A stretch of 64,000 nucleotides of DNA from Paenibacillus sp. FSL W8-0186 (GTDB lineage Bacteria; Bacillota; Bacilli; Paenibacillales; Paenibacillaceae), in assembly GCF_037969765.1 (NCBI RefSeq), contig NZ_CP150207.1, positions 868,001 through 932,000 on the forward strand, written 5' to 3'. The position numbers and the translations under genes were made by a program. Below are positions 10,601-18,930 of this stretch, piece after piece; the stretch's first letter is position 1; the number at the start of each line of letters is the position of its first letter. The notes beneath the pieces were generated by a model, which made no database searches, was not told where the DNA came from, and saw only the letters and a list, made by a program, of their open reading frames with translations.

Positions 10601-10837
10601 GAATTCGACTTAGAGGGTGGAAAGACCTACTACCTGAAGCTAGCTGAGAAAAACTCGCAACCCTTCGAATTTCAAATCATGGTGGCTCTGATGGAGATCA
10701 AACCTGAGGCGTCTTTTCGATATAGACCGGATGGACGGCTGACTCAAATCATTTATCCGTCAGGGGATATTCTCCTTTACGACTACGATTCCAAGGGCAA
10801 TTTGAAGCAAAGAACGAAGAAAATATATCCGTTTTAA
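7616..10837 (+). CDS. Secreted protein of nine ~92-residue repeats with an RHS/YD-like tail
   Basis: This 1073-residue exported protein is of unknown function. The TTG start at 7616 has GGAGG seven bases before it, and a signal peptide ends near FAEG. From residue ~87 to ~915 nine related units occur, each opening with a pattern like SLxLxPGESYxFxN, then a segment such as FDYxVYxxDG, and ending in a strand like VTxxSDxPVTFxxPY. These look like all-beta modules. Residues ~918-1030 resemble a C-terminal pre-peptidase-type beta sandwich (YYRFVAPETGQYRF). The last ~40 residues form one YD-type repeat (FRYRPDGRLTQIIYPSG) like those in the next gene. That gene starts 38 bp later, so the two are probably co-transcribed and act together at the cell surface. 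The family was not recognised. Confidence 0.75.
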   Translation: MNLRKLVLLALTVLLLLGSFGPVSTFAEGEALPVEGHGHQRVDNASPSLDEWVPADTIEIDDTPLSPEELTVTDSTYMFMLAAAKDSLVIYPGESVQFTNDTSTTTTLTTDAKSTNNIRVDYVSYNADGKVVSDDMAYTGNPLVYSKGGYTVVSADYGYPVTVTFNDVLTYSYVPVPALLKTTLHRGESYLFSNESLASRSIISDATSSNGMRYDFAVYKSDGSLEKSSFDAYSKPSFSVGDTIVLTGASDIPVTIAVPYEGFYGYETDEPAYDSLMLYPGESHEFINIGTKSDRPEHAGTSKDKFDYVVYSPDGSEVSRGTNTTTLPLVAVGRRVAITLVTENPVRVGAPYRSFMRENRGDEALSRVTVSPGDSYIFTNNGTLRNGVKNDARAVKGRYDYVVYDVNGNYVSQGFNSLGTPTLSPGSIVIFTVRDSAPVTFEYADDFSAEVSDEPSHFRVTLSRGESFEFRNISSAARYLYSIASSSSRFDWAEYYPDGTQQGRRANTYTNPQVAKGNSIVVTAVSDIPVTFGAIYRLFDWKDKEGVAISKQIVHNGQSYLFTNIGSRSRAITSDTAQSGGKFDVAIYNNDGSVDRGGFDEKGSVSIPAGGYAVVTGQSVNPVTFSYTDSFTSEPSAYPAMLRATVLPGNSYTYVNISGQSEYLYSDATSSKEFAYVLRRPDGTIRGDNPSRYTPVSVPAEHSITVAPLTEAITFGGVYTSFTGMPGENPAVNKVTLSKNESYLFVNLQSSSQTLTSDASNNTLSLFDYAIYAANGEPLEAEFDQQGSLSVPGGAEVVVTVITDQPVTFTYGQSFQAVPSLEQALLKSTLSTNQSAGFKNIGSFAAKLTTNASTAGNRSFDYTILDANGTVIREGEKATVSYPIPAGGTVQVRTALGNPVTFAAPYRTFEAVDVQEYIFEDLLHRQVAYVFKAAGQNGYYRFVAPETGQYRFATKELRNFSQQPELTLYDQKELITPILPLEDSEQEFGVDYTVWEFDLEGGKTYYLKLAEKNSQPFEFQIMVALMEIKPEASFRYRPDGRLTQIIYPSGDILLYDYDSKGNLKQRTKKIYPF

Positions 10838-10875
10838 GGTTTAGGGTTTTTTAAGAGAAAAACTGAGGTGAAATC

Positions 10876-13800
10876 ATGAAAAGAATAATATGTTTCGTTC
10901 TGTGCTTGACCTTGATCAGCGCCAGTCTGCTGGAAACTGTCGTATATGGAGCACCGGAACAAAGTAATACATCTGCAGTTGATGCGCAATCCGCTAGTGG
11001 AAATGTACTGACGGTGTCCGGGATTCTCCGGCAATTTGATGTCAGCGAGGGTTGGCTCGATGAACAGTTGTCTAAAGGTTATACGCTGTACCAAATTTAC
11101 TCGGCTTTACAAGGAGGAAAAGCGGGTTACGAAGCGGCTATTTCCCGTTATGACGTAACGCGTGCTATCGAGGAAGCGGACCTTCTTGTGCCGGATGCGG
11201 AGAGCCGCGCCAATCATACTTACTCTGGGCTAGTCCATGATTTTTCAGCGGCTGCCCAGTCCCTTGAGTATGATCAAGCGGCAGTAGAGCATTATTCCTT
11301 GCAGGATGATTCCTCTTTATATGAAGTAGGATATGGGACGGATTCAATTTCTACGGCGACCGGCGGAATGAAGCTCCGTTATATGGACTTCTCGCTGCCG
11401 GGAGCTCTGTCCTTTCCATTGGTTCGTGTATATGACAGTGCCAGAGCTAATGATGAAATCGGCGTTAGGCTCGAGAATGGGGCCTACATTAATGAAGCCC
11501 GCATTCGCAGGGATGAGCTGGACACGGCTATTGGCCGAGGATGGAGATGGGAAATTCCGTATATGGATACCTATGGCGGTTCACGGATTCTGGATCTCCC
11601 CGGAGTAGGCCGTTACAAGCTGTCTGAAGATTTGCAGTTGGAAGGTTACTTATGGAATGATCTTAGATTGACAGCAGACCGCACGCAAACAGTTGGGAAT
11701 TCTACAAGCGAAATAAAGCTGTCCGTCCGCAATGGAAATCAATATTACTTCAATTCCTCAGGGCATCTGATCCTGATTACGGACAATTACGGGAATAAAG
11801 TATATTTTCACTATGCTGCGCAGGGCGAAGGGACGGTTTTGTCACGAATCGTCAATAGCGACGATAACGAATTGGTCTTCTCCTATTCGGGAGACCAAGT
11901 GACCGTAACTCAATCCGGTACGAATCGGAAAATGGAATATTTCCAGAAGGAAGAGTACGGTCAGAAGGTTCTCAGCGAGGCAAAAGACGCCGCCGGACGG
12001 AGCACGAAATATTACTATTCCTATCCGGAGTCCCGATTTAACTTCTTGGCCTCGCTAACCGATCAGGGAGAGCTTCAACCGGTCAAATCATCTGCGCTGC
12101 TGCTCAGGATCGTTCGTCCGGGATCCGGGATGACCGACTTCGATTATACTCCAGCGCGGAAGCAGATCGGGGATTACGCTACTGACTTCGTATTTAAAGT
12201 TAGTTCTCGTCAGGACTCCTACTCTACTACGGCCGGCGACGAAGTTCTACACCCGGTAACATTCCGTTATTCCGGTGAGGATTTGAACAGCTATGGAGAA
12301 GCGGCAGCCTGGACGACGACGATGGAGGCTACGCGCTCCAAGGATACGCGAGTTTTTAACAAAACCTACCAATCGAGCAGCAAGCCGGATATCCATTACT
12401 TAGGCGAGCAGCGCAGCGAGGAAGCAAGTACGCAGTACAAGCAGCAATTCACTTACGATGAAACGAAGGGCTGGAATGCTCCTGTTCAGGTCACCGAAAG
12501 TTATATGCAGGGAGGCCGTGCTTCAGAGCCTTTGTCCATTCATTATCAATACAATGATGAGGGACTGGTGACGGCGGAAAATTGGAGTACGGGACAGGAG
12601 ATCAGCTATGAATATACCGCATCTGCTGCTCTGTTCTTCTGGGCGCTGCCAAGTAAAATCAGCACCAAGCTCAGCAGTAATCAGTCAAGGGTGGAGCAAT
12701 ATCAGTACAATAACCAGGGGAGCGTGCTGCAATCCAGCGTTAGAGAGAATAGCGCAAGCGGCAAGCTATTAGCTCAAACCGATTTCACATACGATGCTTA
12801 CGGAAATATCGCCTCCTCCAATGTTAAAGATGATAAAAGAACGAATACGGTGAACTATGCGTACCAATCTCCTTATGGGAAACATTTGCCGACAAAACGC
12901 TCGATGGTCGTTCATTCCGTGGATGGTTTTTATACCGAAGTTAGCCAACGTTATGAATATACTTCAGCGGGTGAAATAAAATCGGCAGAAGATGAGTCGG
13001 GAGCGGTGACCTCATATACTTATGATGTAATTGGCCGCCTGATCCAAACGCTTTACAGTGATCAGACCACGAAGACGGTGAGATATGAGGATGAGCTGAA
13101 CACGGTCACGACTACGGGCACGGAAGGCATCGTCATCGTCGAAAAGTTTAACCCGCTTGGACTGCTCGTTCAGGAGAAGGTAGACGACGCTCTTTTTCAA
13201 TACGTATATGACCAAGAAGGGAATATGAAGGAGTCTATAGACGCCGAGCGAAATAAAACCAGTTTTGTCTATGATGGCTTCAATCGCCTTACGGGAACTA
13301 TCTTTGCAGACGGTTCCCAGGACAGAGTCGAGTATGATATGGTTGGCCGCACGACGACTTACACCGACCCTGCTGGCGTGAAGCATCAGGAGAAGACGGA
13401 TCTGCTTGGAAATGTATTGGCGTTCGAGGAATCGAAAAACGGGGCATATGTTCCTTTGGAGCAGACGGTCTACGACTTGGAAGGCCACCCGGTGATCGTC
13501 ACGGACGGAAATGGCGGACAGACCCGATATGAATATGATGCGCTTGGGCGTATGATATCTGTCACCGATCCTGAGCAGCGTTCGACGCGTTATACGTACA
13601 GCTTGGCAGGTTATCTGACCAAAATTCAATATCCGGATAATACGTATATGGAGAAGGAATATAACCAGGCAGGCAACCTGATCCGGCAAATTAACGAGGA
13701 ACGGTTGGTTGAGGCATTCTTTTACGATTCACGAGGAAACCTGATCAGATCGCTGGATCACGCGAGTCAATTTACGGAATACGAGTATAATAGCGATAAT

Positions 13801-16107
13801 TTGCTTACCCAGATTAAAGCGCCTGGCCAGCAGATAAAATATAGTTACGATACGATGGGGCGCCGTACCGGAATGACCGACGCTACAGGGAATACGACGT
13901 ATACCTATGATCCGCAAAGCGGGTTGCTAACGAGGATCGCCTATCCTGACGGTACGCAAATCGAATATTCCTATAACAAGCAGATGCGGACGGGATACAC
14001 ACTGAAGGATGCTTCCGGTAAAACGACAGGCGCTCAGTATACATTGGATGCCATGAACCGGGTTAGCGCTCTGGATGTGGTTCATGATGCCTCAGGCAAT
14101 GGAAGAATAGCGGCTTTTACTGCCGGGTCGGGGTCAGTGGATCGGATGACCTTCGACTACCAAGCGAACGGACTGCTGCAGATCCAGTCTGCCAGTAATG
14201 GACAAAGCACCTCATACACGTATGAAGGCTATGATTTGACGGCGATGACGCTCGCGCCTGGGGCGGCGGGAAGAACGCTGAGAAGCAGCTCTGCAGCTCT
14301 TATGAGCGAGATGAGCGGGAATGCAGAAGTACAGCGTGCTGCGGGCTTGCAGTTCACTTATCAATACGACGACAACAAGAACATTATTTCCCGCAGCCAG
14401 GACGGGGCCGCCGATACCTTTGCTTATGATTCCCTGAATCGAATTCAAGAGGAGAATGGGCAAGACCTGAGCAAAAAGTACGTCTATGACGAGCGCGGCA
14501 ATCGCCTCGAAGTAGAGGGCCAGCAGGTTCGGGGCATGACGAATGCCGAATTCACCTTCGATAGCCTCAACCGTTTAACAAAGGTAACAGGCGAAGACGG
14601 TACAGAAGTCAGCTACAGCTATAACGGCGACGGCTTGCTATACGAGCGGGCTGAAGGAACCGAGCGTACCCGCTATTACTATGACGAACAAGCGAAGCTG
14701 ATTGCAGAAGCAGAAGTAAGCAATGGTTCACCAAGTTTGACCTACACCTACATCTACGATTTAGCCGGCCGGCTATGGTCCCGGGTGGATCAAGCAACCG
14801 GAGTAGTCCAGTATTATCAATTTAACGGTCATGGCGACGTAGTAGGTCTGGTCGATAGCGCGGGGAACCAGCTGAACAGCTACACTTACGACATTTGGGG
14901 CAACCATGAGCTTGAGGAAGAGACTGTTCCGAATATCTTCCGCTACTCTGGAGAGTACTGGGATGCAACGACGGATTTGCAGTATCTCCGAGCCCGCTGG
15001 TATGATCCGAACGCGGGAAGGTTCGTATCGAAGGATAGCTATGAAGGGGACATTACTAACCCGCTGAGCCAGAACTTGTATACGTATGTGCATAATAATC
15101 CTTTGACTTATACGGATCCTAGTGGGCATTATATAATGCCCATGGCACCAACTCCTTCGTTGATATGTGCAGCAGATATAGAAAATTGCAAAACAAACAT
15201 TGATGCACAAGTAGAGGCTTCAAAGAAGAACATTGAAATTTTTTATCTCGATGATGTTAGAACATTAATAGATAAAGAAGCCAGTAGTTTTGACAAGGGA
15301 GTAATCATCGTTGAAAATTTACCTCCTGTTAAAGCGTTAAAAGTATTCAAAAAAACGCAAAAAATAGCTGAGGAAGCCCAGGATATAAAAAAAGCAATAA
15401 AACGAATTGAATGTAATTGTTTTACTGCGGGGACAGAGGTTTTAACAGACGAAGGGGAGAAGAATATCGAGGACATTGAAGTCGGAGATAAGGTTCTTGC
15501 CAAGGATGAAGAGACTGGTGAACAGGCTTACAAGGAAGTTACACATCTGTATCGAAATGATAAGGAGATTACCTATGAACTTACATTAGAAGATCAGGTC
15601 ATTGAGACGACCGACAACCATCCATTCTGGGTTGAAGGTAAGGGATGGGTTCTAGCGGTTAACTTGCAGGTGGGGGATAAATTACAGCAAAGTAACGGAA
15701 ATACCTTGACGATTGACAATATAAAGATTGTTAAGCATGATGAACTGGTTAAGGTCTACAACTTTACTGTTGCTGATTTCCACACTTACTATGTGAGCAG
15801 TTTGGGGATTTGGGTTCATAATATTAATTGTGGTGATAAGACTCCAGGAGGAAGAATATTTACCAAACATGGAGCTGAGAGAGCAGATGAACGGGGATTT
15901 ACCTCAGAAACCATTGATAATATTATAAACAATAATAAAAAGAACAGAGTCAAGGAAATCGGAGATGATGGTAAGGCTCAATGGAGATACCAGGACAGCC
16001 GTGGCAATACCGTAATTACTGATGAGTGGGGAGAAAATATAGTTACCGTTTATTCATATCCTCAAGGTAAAAATGGTGGGAATTATATCCCGAAATCTAA
16101 GAAATAG
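10876..16107 (+). CDS. RHS/YD-repeat polymorphic toxin with HINT domain and C-terminal toxin-like domain
   Basis: A 1743-residue exported protein. A signal peptide lies at ~1-25. Dozens of YD repeats (patterns such as YTYDVIGRL and YEYDALGRM) run from ~250 to ~1340 and would form a shell. The RHS core follows (YLRARWYDPNAGRFVSKD, ending DPSGH near 1416). A HINT/intein-like domain occupies ~1513-1648, opening at CFTAGTEVLT with TTDNHPFW and closing at WVHN. The last ~90 residues (FTKHGAERADERGFT onward) look like a DUF4258-type small domain, probably an RNase-like toxin; that assignment is an inference. HINT cleavage after VHN would free it. From ~15130 the DNA turns clearly AT-rich, a sign that the C-terminal cassette was exchanged. 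The candidate immunity gene follows 10 bp later. Confidence 0.88.
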   Translation: MKRIICFVLCLTLISASLLETVVYGAPEQSNTSAVDAQSASGNVLTVSGILRQFDVSEGWLDEQLSKGYTLYQIYSALQGGKAGYEAAISRYDVTRAIEEADLLVPDAESRANHTYSGLVHDFSAAAQSLEYDQAAVEHYSLQDDSSLYEVGYGTDSISTATGGMKLRYMDFSLPGALSFPLVRVYDSARANDEIGVRLENGAYINEARIRRDELDTAIGRGWRWEIPYMDTYGGSRILDLPGVGRYKLSEDLQLEGYLWNDLRLTADRTQTVGNSTSEIKLSVRNGNQYYFNSSGHLILITDNYGNKVYFHYAAQGEGTVLSRIVNSDDNELVFSYSGDQVTVTQSGTNRKMEYFQKEEYGQKVLSEAKDAAGRSTKYYYSYPESRFNFLASLTDQGELQPVKSSALLLRIVRPGSGMTDFDYTPARKQIGDYATDFVFKVSSRQDSYSTTAGDEVLHPVTFRYSGEDLNSYGEAAAWTTTMEATRSKDTRVFNKTYQSSSKPDIHYLGEQRSEEASTQYKQQFTYDETKGWNAPVQVTESYMQGGRASEPLSIHYQYNDEGLVTAENWSTGQEISYEYTASAALFFWALPSKISTKLSSNQSRVEQYQYNNQGSVLQSSVRENSASGKLLAQTDFTYDAYGNIASSNVKDDKRTNTVNYAYQSPYGKHLPTKRSMVVHSVDGFYTEVSQRYEYTSAGEIKSAEDESGAVTSYTYDVIGRLIQTLYSDQTTKTVRYEDELNTVTTTGTEGIVIVEKFNPLGLLVQEKVDDALFQYVYDQEGNMKESIDAERNKTSFVYDGFNRLTGTIFADGSQDRVEYDMVGRTTTYTDPAGVKHQEKTDLLGNVLAFEESKNGAYVPLEQTVYDLEGHPVIVTDGNGGQTRYEYDALGRMISVTDPEQRSTRYTYSLAGYLTKIQYPDNTYMEKEYNQAGNLIRQINEERLVEAFFYDSRGNLIRSLDHASQFTEYEYNSDNLLTQIKAPGQQIKYSYDTMGRRTGMTDATGNTTYTYDPQSGLLTRIAYPDGTQIEYSYNKQMRTGYTLKDASGKTTGAQYTLDAMNRVSALDVVHDASGNGRIAAFTAGSGSVDRMTFDYQANGLLQIQSASNGQSTSYTYEGYDLTAMTLAPGAAGRTLRSSSAALMSEMSGNAEVQRAAGLQFTYQYDDNKNIISRSQDGAADTFAYDSLNRIQEENGQDLSKKYVYDERGNRLEVEGQQVRGMTNAEFTFDSLNRLTKVTGEDGTEVSYSYNGDGLLYERAEGTERTRYYYDEQAKLIAEAEVSNGSPSLTYTYIYDLAGRLWSRVDQATGVVQYYQFNGHGDVVGLVDSAGNQLNSYTYDIWGNHELEEETVPNIFRYSGEYWDATTDLQYLRARWYDPNAGRFVSKDSYEGDITNPLSQNLYTYVHNNPLTYTDPSGHYIMPMAPTPSLICAADIENCKTNIDAQVEASKKNIEIFYLDDVRTLIDKEASSFDKGVIIVENLPPVKALKVFKKTQKIAEEAQDIKKAIKRIECNCFTAGTEVLTDEGEKNIEDIEVGDKVLAKDEETGEQAYKEVTHLYRNDKEITYELTLEDQVIETTDNHPFWVEGKGWVLAVNLQVGDKLQQSNGNTLTIDNIKIVKHDELVKVYNFTVADFHTYYVSSLGIWVHNINCGDKTPGGRIFTKHGAERADERGFTSETIDNIINNNKKNRVKEIGDDGKAQWRYQDSRGNTVITDEWGENIVTVYSYPQGKNGGNYIPKSKK

Positions 16108-16117
16108 GAGGGTGTCT

Positions 16118-16450
16118 ATGAAAGATTCTTTTATAAAATTAGTTAAAGAACTAGATCATGATATTATCCCAGGGTTGTCATCTGAAATTCGTGATTGTTT
16201 AAACTATAATGACAAGGTTTTAGACTGCAAAGTTGATATTTCGGAAGACAAAGTATATTGTGTGAGCGTTAGGATGCATGATTACACGTTGCCGAATATT
16301 AAAAGTGTATTTTCTTCTTTGGTGCAATTTATTCAATATACTTCCACGTTTTATGTTAGAAATGATACCGAGCATAACACCGAGTATTTATTACTATCAC
16401 AAAGCAAGGGAAACCTAACTTTTTATTGCAAAATTGTATTTAGACCATAA
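16118..16450 (+). CDS. Candidate immunity protein for the RHS toxin
   Basis: A 110-residue cytoplasmic protein without signal peptide or membrane span. The ATG at 16118 has a GGAGGG ribosome site that overlaps the stop codon of the toxin gene, so translation is probably coupled. The protein is acidic, with alternating helix and strand-like segments, and I do not recognise its family. Position immediately after an RHS C-terminal toxin, the shared AT-rich composition and the small size are the usual marks of a polymorphic-toxin immunity gene. That role is inferred only from context. A perfect terminator ends the unit. Confidence 0.6.
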   Translation: MKDSFIKLVKELDHDIIPGLSSEIRDCLNYNDKVLDCKVDISEDKVYCVSVRMHDYTLPNIKSVFSSLVQFIQYTSTFYVRNDTEHNTEYLLLSQSKGNLTFYCKIVFRP

Positions 16451-16468
16451 TAATGGTCATTGCATTAA

Positions 16469-16505
16469 GACCTTGAGGGCGGCAATCCTCAAGGTCTCTT
16501 CTTTT
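16469..16505 (+). terminator. Terminator after the toxin/immunity pair
   Basis: A perfect 10-bp stem GACCTTGAGG/CCTCAAGGTC with an 8-base loop, followed by TCTTCTTTT. Confidence 0.85.
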
Positions 16506-16691
16506 ACCCCACCAAGTGCTGAATGAATCGGGCATTTATGCACTATGATCATCCGATTGAATATGTACAGGTAACATTAAACGTAATACTAGACGAACGA
16601 TTAATTGCGTAGTACCATTATCTCTTAACCCTTGAGGGTGAGGTTATGGACGATTTTAAGTTTTGAAGATAAGTGAGAGGAGAACTGTTGC

Positions 16692-17477
16692 TTGAAAGTG
16701 ACCGTGCTTATCCTATTGGTATTATTAACTTCTTGTGTGAATAATGAGAATGGATTATTAACAAAAAATCCAATCGGCTCGGAGAATAGCATCACATTGC
16801 AATCAAATGAAAAAGAACTAGAAATAAAAAAAGTGAGTTACTCTAACCCAAATGTTAATATCTCTTATCCTGAAATTATTAATCATAATAACTTAGAACA
16901 TGGAATACAACTAAATGAGATTCTGAAGAGTGAGGCTATGCAATCATTAGAGCAATATGGAGGTAATGAACAAGGTTATGAGCTTGATGTTGATTATATT
17001 CCCAAGTGTGTCGGGAATACATTAATTAGTATTCAGTATGTAGGATCAAGCTATGTAAAAGATGGAGCGCATCCTAAATCCCTCTTTTTCACAGTGAATC
17101 TTGATGTAAAAAATTCTAGGAAGTTATTATTGAGGGATGTAGTGAAAATAAATGATGAGTTTATTGATTTGTTAAGAGGGGCGAGATATGTTCCATATGA
17201 TTCCGATTTGAATGTTGAATCAGAAGCAAGGGAGGAATTAAGTAACTATTCTAATGCTGAGTTGATTGCTTACTTAAATAAATCTGACGAAGTAAGCGAT
17301 ATAAATGAATTAGGAGTATTCACTTATTTTGCAGATGAATCGCTTGGTATAAGCTTTAATGTACCTCATGCACTTGGAGACCATGTAGAATTTGAAATTA
17401 AGTATAGTGATCTTAAAAATCATATTCTTACTCAGAATATAGTATGGAGGGATACAACGCCTACTCTCGCAAATTGA
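16692..17477 (+). CDS. Lipoprotein with DUF4163/RsiV-like region
   Basis: A 261-residue protein with a very short signal sequence and the lipobox LTSC (Cys15), so probably membrane-anchored outside the cell. The TTG start at 16692 follows GAGAGGAG. The middle contains a pattern seen in DUF4163/RsiV-type extracellular domains (Y-V-G-S-S-Y-V-K-D-G-A-H-P near residues 115-127, then a stretch on setting a disulfide-free beta fold). The gene is AT-rich like the toxin cassette before it. A fragment of a second copy lies about 1 kb downstream. It may be an accessory or orphan immunity gene of the toxin locus, but no function can be assigned. Confidence 0.65.
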   Translation: MKVTVLILLVLLTSCVNNENGLLTKNPIGSENSITLQSNEKELEIKKVSYSNPNVNISYPEIINHNNLEHGIQLNEILKSEAMQSLEQYGGNEQGYELDVDYIPKCVGNTLISIQYVGSSYVKDGAHPKSLFFTVNLDVKNSRKLLLRDVVKINDEFIDLLRGARYVPYDSDLNVESEAREELSNYSNAELIAYLNKSDEVSDINELGVFTYFADESLGISFNVPHALGDHVEFEIKYSDLKNHILTQNIVWRDTTPTLAN

Positions 17478-17517
17478 AAATAATATTAAAATAACATAAC
17501 CATATCTGTGAAATGTT

Positions 17518-17570
17518 CCCCTAGAATAGATATTGGAAAAACCATTTGGTTTACCGATGAATTCTAGGGG
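17518..17570. repeat. 10-bp perfect inverted repeat
   Basis: CCCCTAGAAT (17518-17527) and ATTCTAGGGG (17561-17570) flank 33 bases that hold a smaller ACC/GGT hairpin. No T run follows, so it is not a clear terminator, though it lies 40 bp after the lipoprotein gene. It could also be the edge of a lost mobile element. Confidence 0.5.
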
Positions 17571-18004
17571 TTGCATTTCTAATGATGATTGGAAGTCCAA
17601 AGCCTAGGACAGAGGAATTATAGAAGGAGACAAATCGTCTGCATGTAGAGAAAGAATAAATTAATGATTACTTAGTAAGTGTTGGATGCGCATTTAGTGC
17701 GCAAGGTATATTTAGGTCATGTATGTTACGAGGAGATACTAGATGTAAAACGTAAATGGTTACCGATGCGTTTCGGGAAAAGATGGAGAACTGCAGCAGT
17801 ATTTGTCCCCAATTTTGGACTCAACATAGTAATTGTCGTACGACGAAAAACCCGGCATTCAAGCGGTCGGTAATACGATGATGATCTGCCCCTCGGTCCC
17901 GGGGAACATCCTACCATCGCAGAGGACTTCGAATGTAAGCGGTATGGACACTTAGGAATCAACATGTTAGCTTCTAACGAGTGGCCTGTTTGGAACGAGG
18001 CTAC
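17571..18004. other. Decayed intergenic sequence without recognisable gene
   Basis: About 430 bases with only short open frames on either strand. The longest forward frame (17679-17873) has no ribosome site and no recognisable family. The mixed base composition suggests remnants of lost genes. Confidence 0.5.
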
Positions 18005-18194
18005 GCTAACGGTTGTCATAGCGCTTAATCGTTCCCAAAAACGGAGTTTCTATTCTAACGGTTGTATGAGCGCTTATTTGGACGAAATAGCCCCTCTGCC
18101 TACGAAAAAGCGGAAATAGGCTCACTGGCAACCGTTACATTTTGTTAAACAACATTTTTGCACAAATAACGTCGCTCACAACCGTTAGAATTTG
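18005..18194. repeat. Family-2 nested inverted-repeat element, locus 1
   Basis: Two forward units begin with CTAACGGTTGT (18006 and 18055). Two inverted units follow: CAACCGTTACATTTTG (18129-18144) and ACAACCGTTAG (18178-18188). The forward units continue with a GAGCGCTTATTTG-like tail, matched in inverse by CAAATAACGTCGCTC. Total length is about 190 bp. A second element of the same length and layout lies at 58811-59000 with a changed but still self-complementary core. Confidence 0.7.
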
Positions 18195-18353
18195 CCGCTC
18201 ACTTCCACCCACAAACTCCTGGGCCGTAACCAGCTGATTTTCCTTCATGAAAGCCCGCAGTTGTTCTTTTGACCAAAGTCCCATGTGTTCTCCCAACCTT
18301 TCTATTACTTCCATTTTTATGGGTTCAGGAGTTTACACAAACTATTTTACAGA
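18195..18353 (-). mobile_element. IS256-type insertion sequence remnant (end plus transposase N-terminus)
   Basis: Read on the minus strand, a terminal-repeat-like end (CTGTAAAATAGTTTGTG) at about 18335-18351 leads into an ATG at 18315. The encoded start MGLWSKEQLRAFMKEN (after ten residues) and LVTAQ closely resemble the N-termini of IS256-family transposases. The frame then loses similarity and runs into the family-2 repeat, so only ~40 codons remain. The IS end abuts a fragment of the nearby lipoprotein gene, suggesting insertion into a second copy followed by deletion. Confidence 0.6.
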
Positions 18354-18354
18354 C

Positions 18355-18405
18355 TTGCACTTGGAGATCATGTAGAATTTGAAAATAAAAATATAGTGAC
18401 CTAAA
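18355..18405 (+). pseudogene. 3' fragment of a second lipoprotein gene copy
   Basis: The stretch 18357-18384 matches 17370-17397, inside the end of the intact lipoprotein gene, with a single difference, and similarity fades over the next ~20 bases. No start or upstream coding part exists, because the IS remnant directly precedes it. This is direct evidence that the locus once held two related genes. Confidence 0.7.
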
Positions 18406-18496
18406 TGATTGAAAGCAATTGACGAATACCCTGATTACGGTGTTAAAACTCATCTACTAGAATAAATTGGCATTATAGCTGACAGCTACACAACCA

Positions 18497-18535
18497 AAAC
18501 GCCCGTAACCACGGCTAAAGTGGAAACGGGCGTTT
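18497..18535. repeat. Strong GC-rich hairpin
   Basis: AAACGCCCGT (18497-18506) pairs perfectly with ACGGGCGTTT (18526-18535), with an inner CCAC/GTGG stem. Only a broken T tract (TGTGCTTTATATATTT) follows on the plus strand, so it is a possible weak terminator with no intact gene before it. Confidence 0.5.
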
Positions 18536-18842
18536 GTGCTTTATATATTTACTGTTCTCCTGTACACGGGAAGAACAACTTTGGTTCCTGCTCAGACTAC
18601 AACCACAATCATTTTCTAAAACAACAAAAGCCCTGCCTCTCTTTTGTCCTTGCGGCTCCGATGACCGCGCCAGTGTGAATCAGAAATCCATTAAATCCTT
18701 ACTTTGGGTCATTCATAGGAATTTTCATACCTGGTCAGGTATAGGAGGGCTATAATCTTGTGAGGAACTACACTTAAAAGCGGTTTGCAACTCAAATTAT
18801 AATAATACTATAGTTCGGTCGTTAAAGCAAGAATATTTCGTG
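18536..18842. other. Intergenic region, nothing recognisable
   Basis: About 300 bases between the hairpin and the ApbE terminator. Only a short open frame (18534-18755) without family resemblance or ribosome site was seen. Confidence 0.4.
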
Positions 18843-18878
18843 AAAATAAAATACCGCTCCAGCGAAAGGCTGAAGCGG
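18843..18878 (-). terminator. Terminator of the ApbE gene
   Basis: On the minus strand CCGCTTCAGC pairs with GCTGGAGCGG (one G-T) around a 5-base loop, followed by TATTTTATTTT. It lies about 50 bp after the stop codon. Confidence 0.75.
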
Positions 18879-18930
18879 GAAAGTGGGATGCGGTCTTTAC
18901 GAGTCTATCGTCGATCCACTTGTCTCACGC

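Noticed and set aside
17679..17873. Open frame of 64 codons after the lipoprotein gene
   Set aside because: It is short, without ribosome site, basic and unrecognised; treated as decayed sequence.
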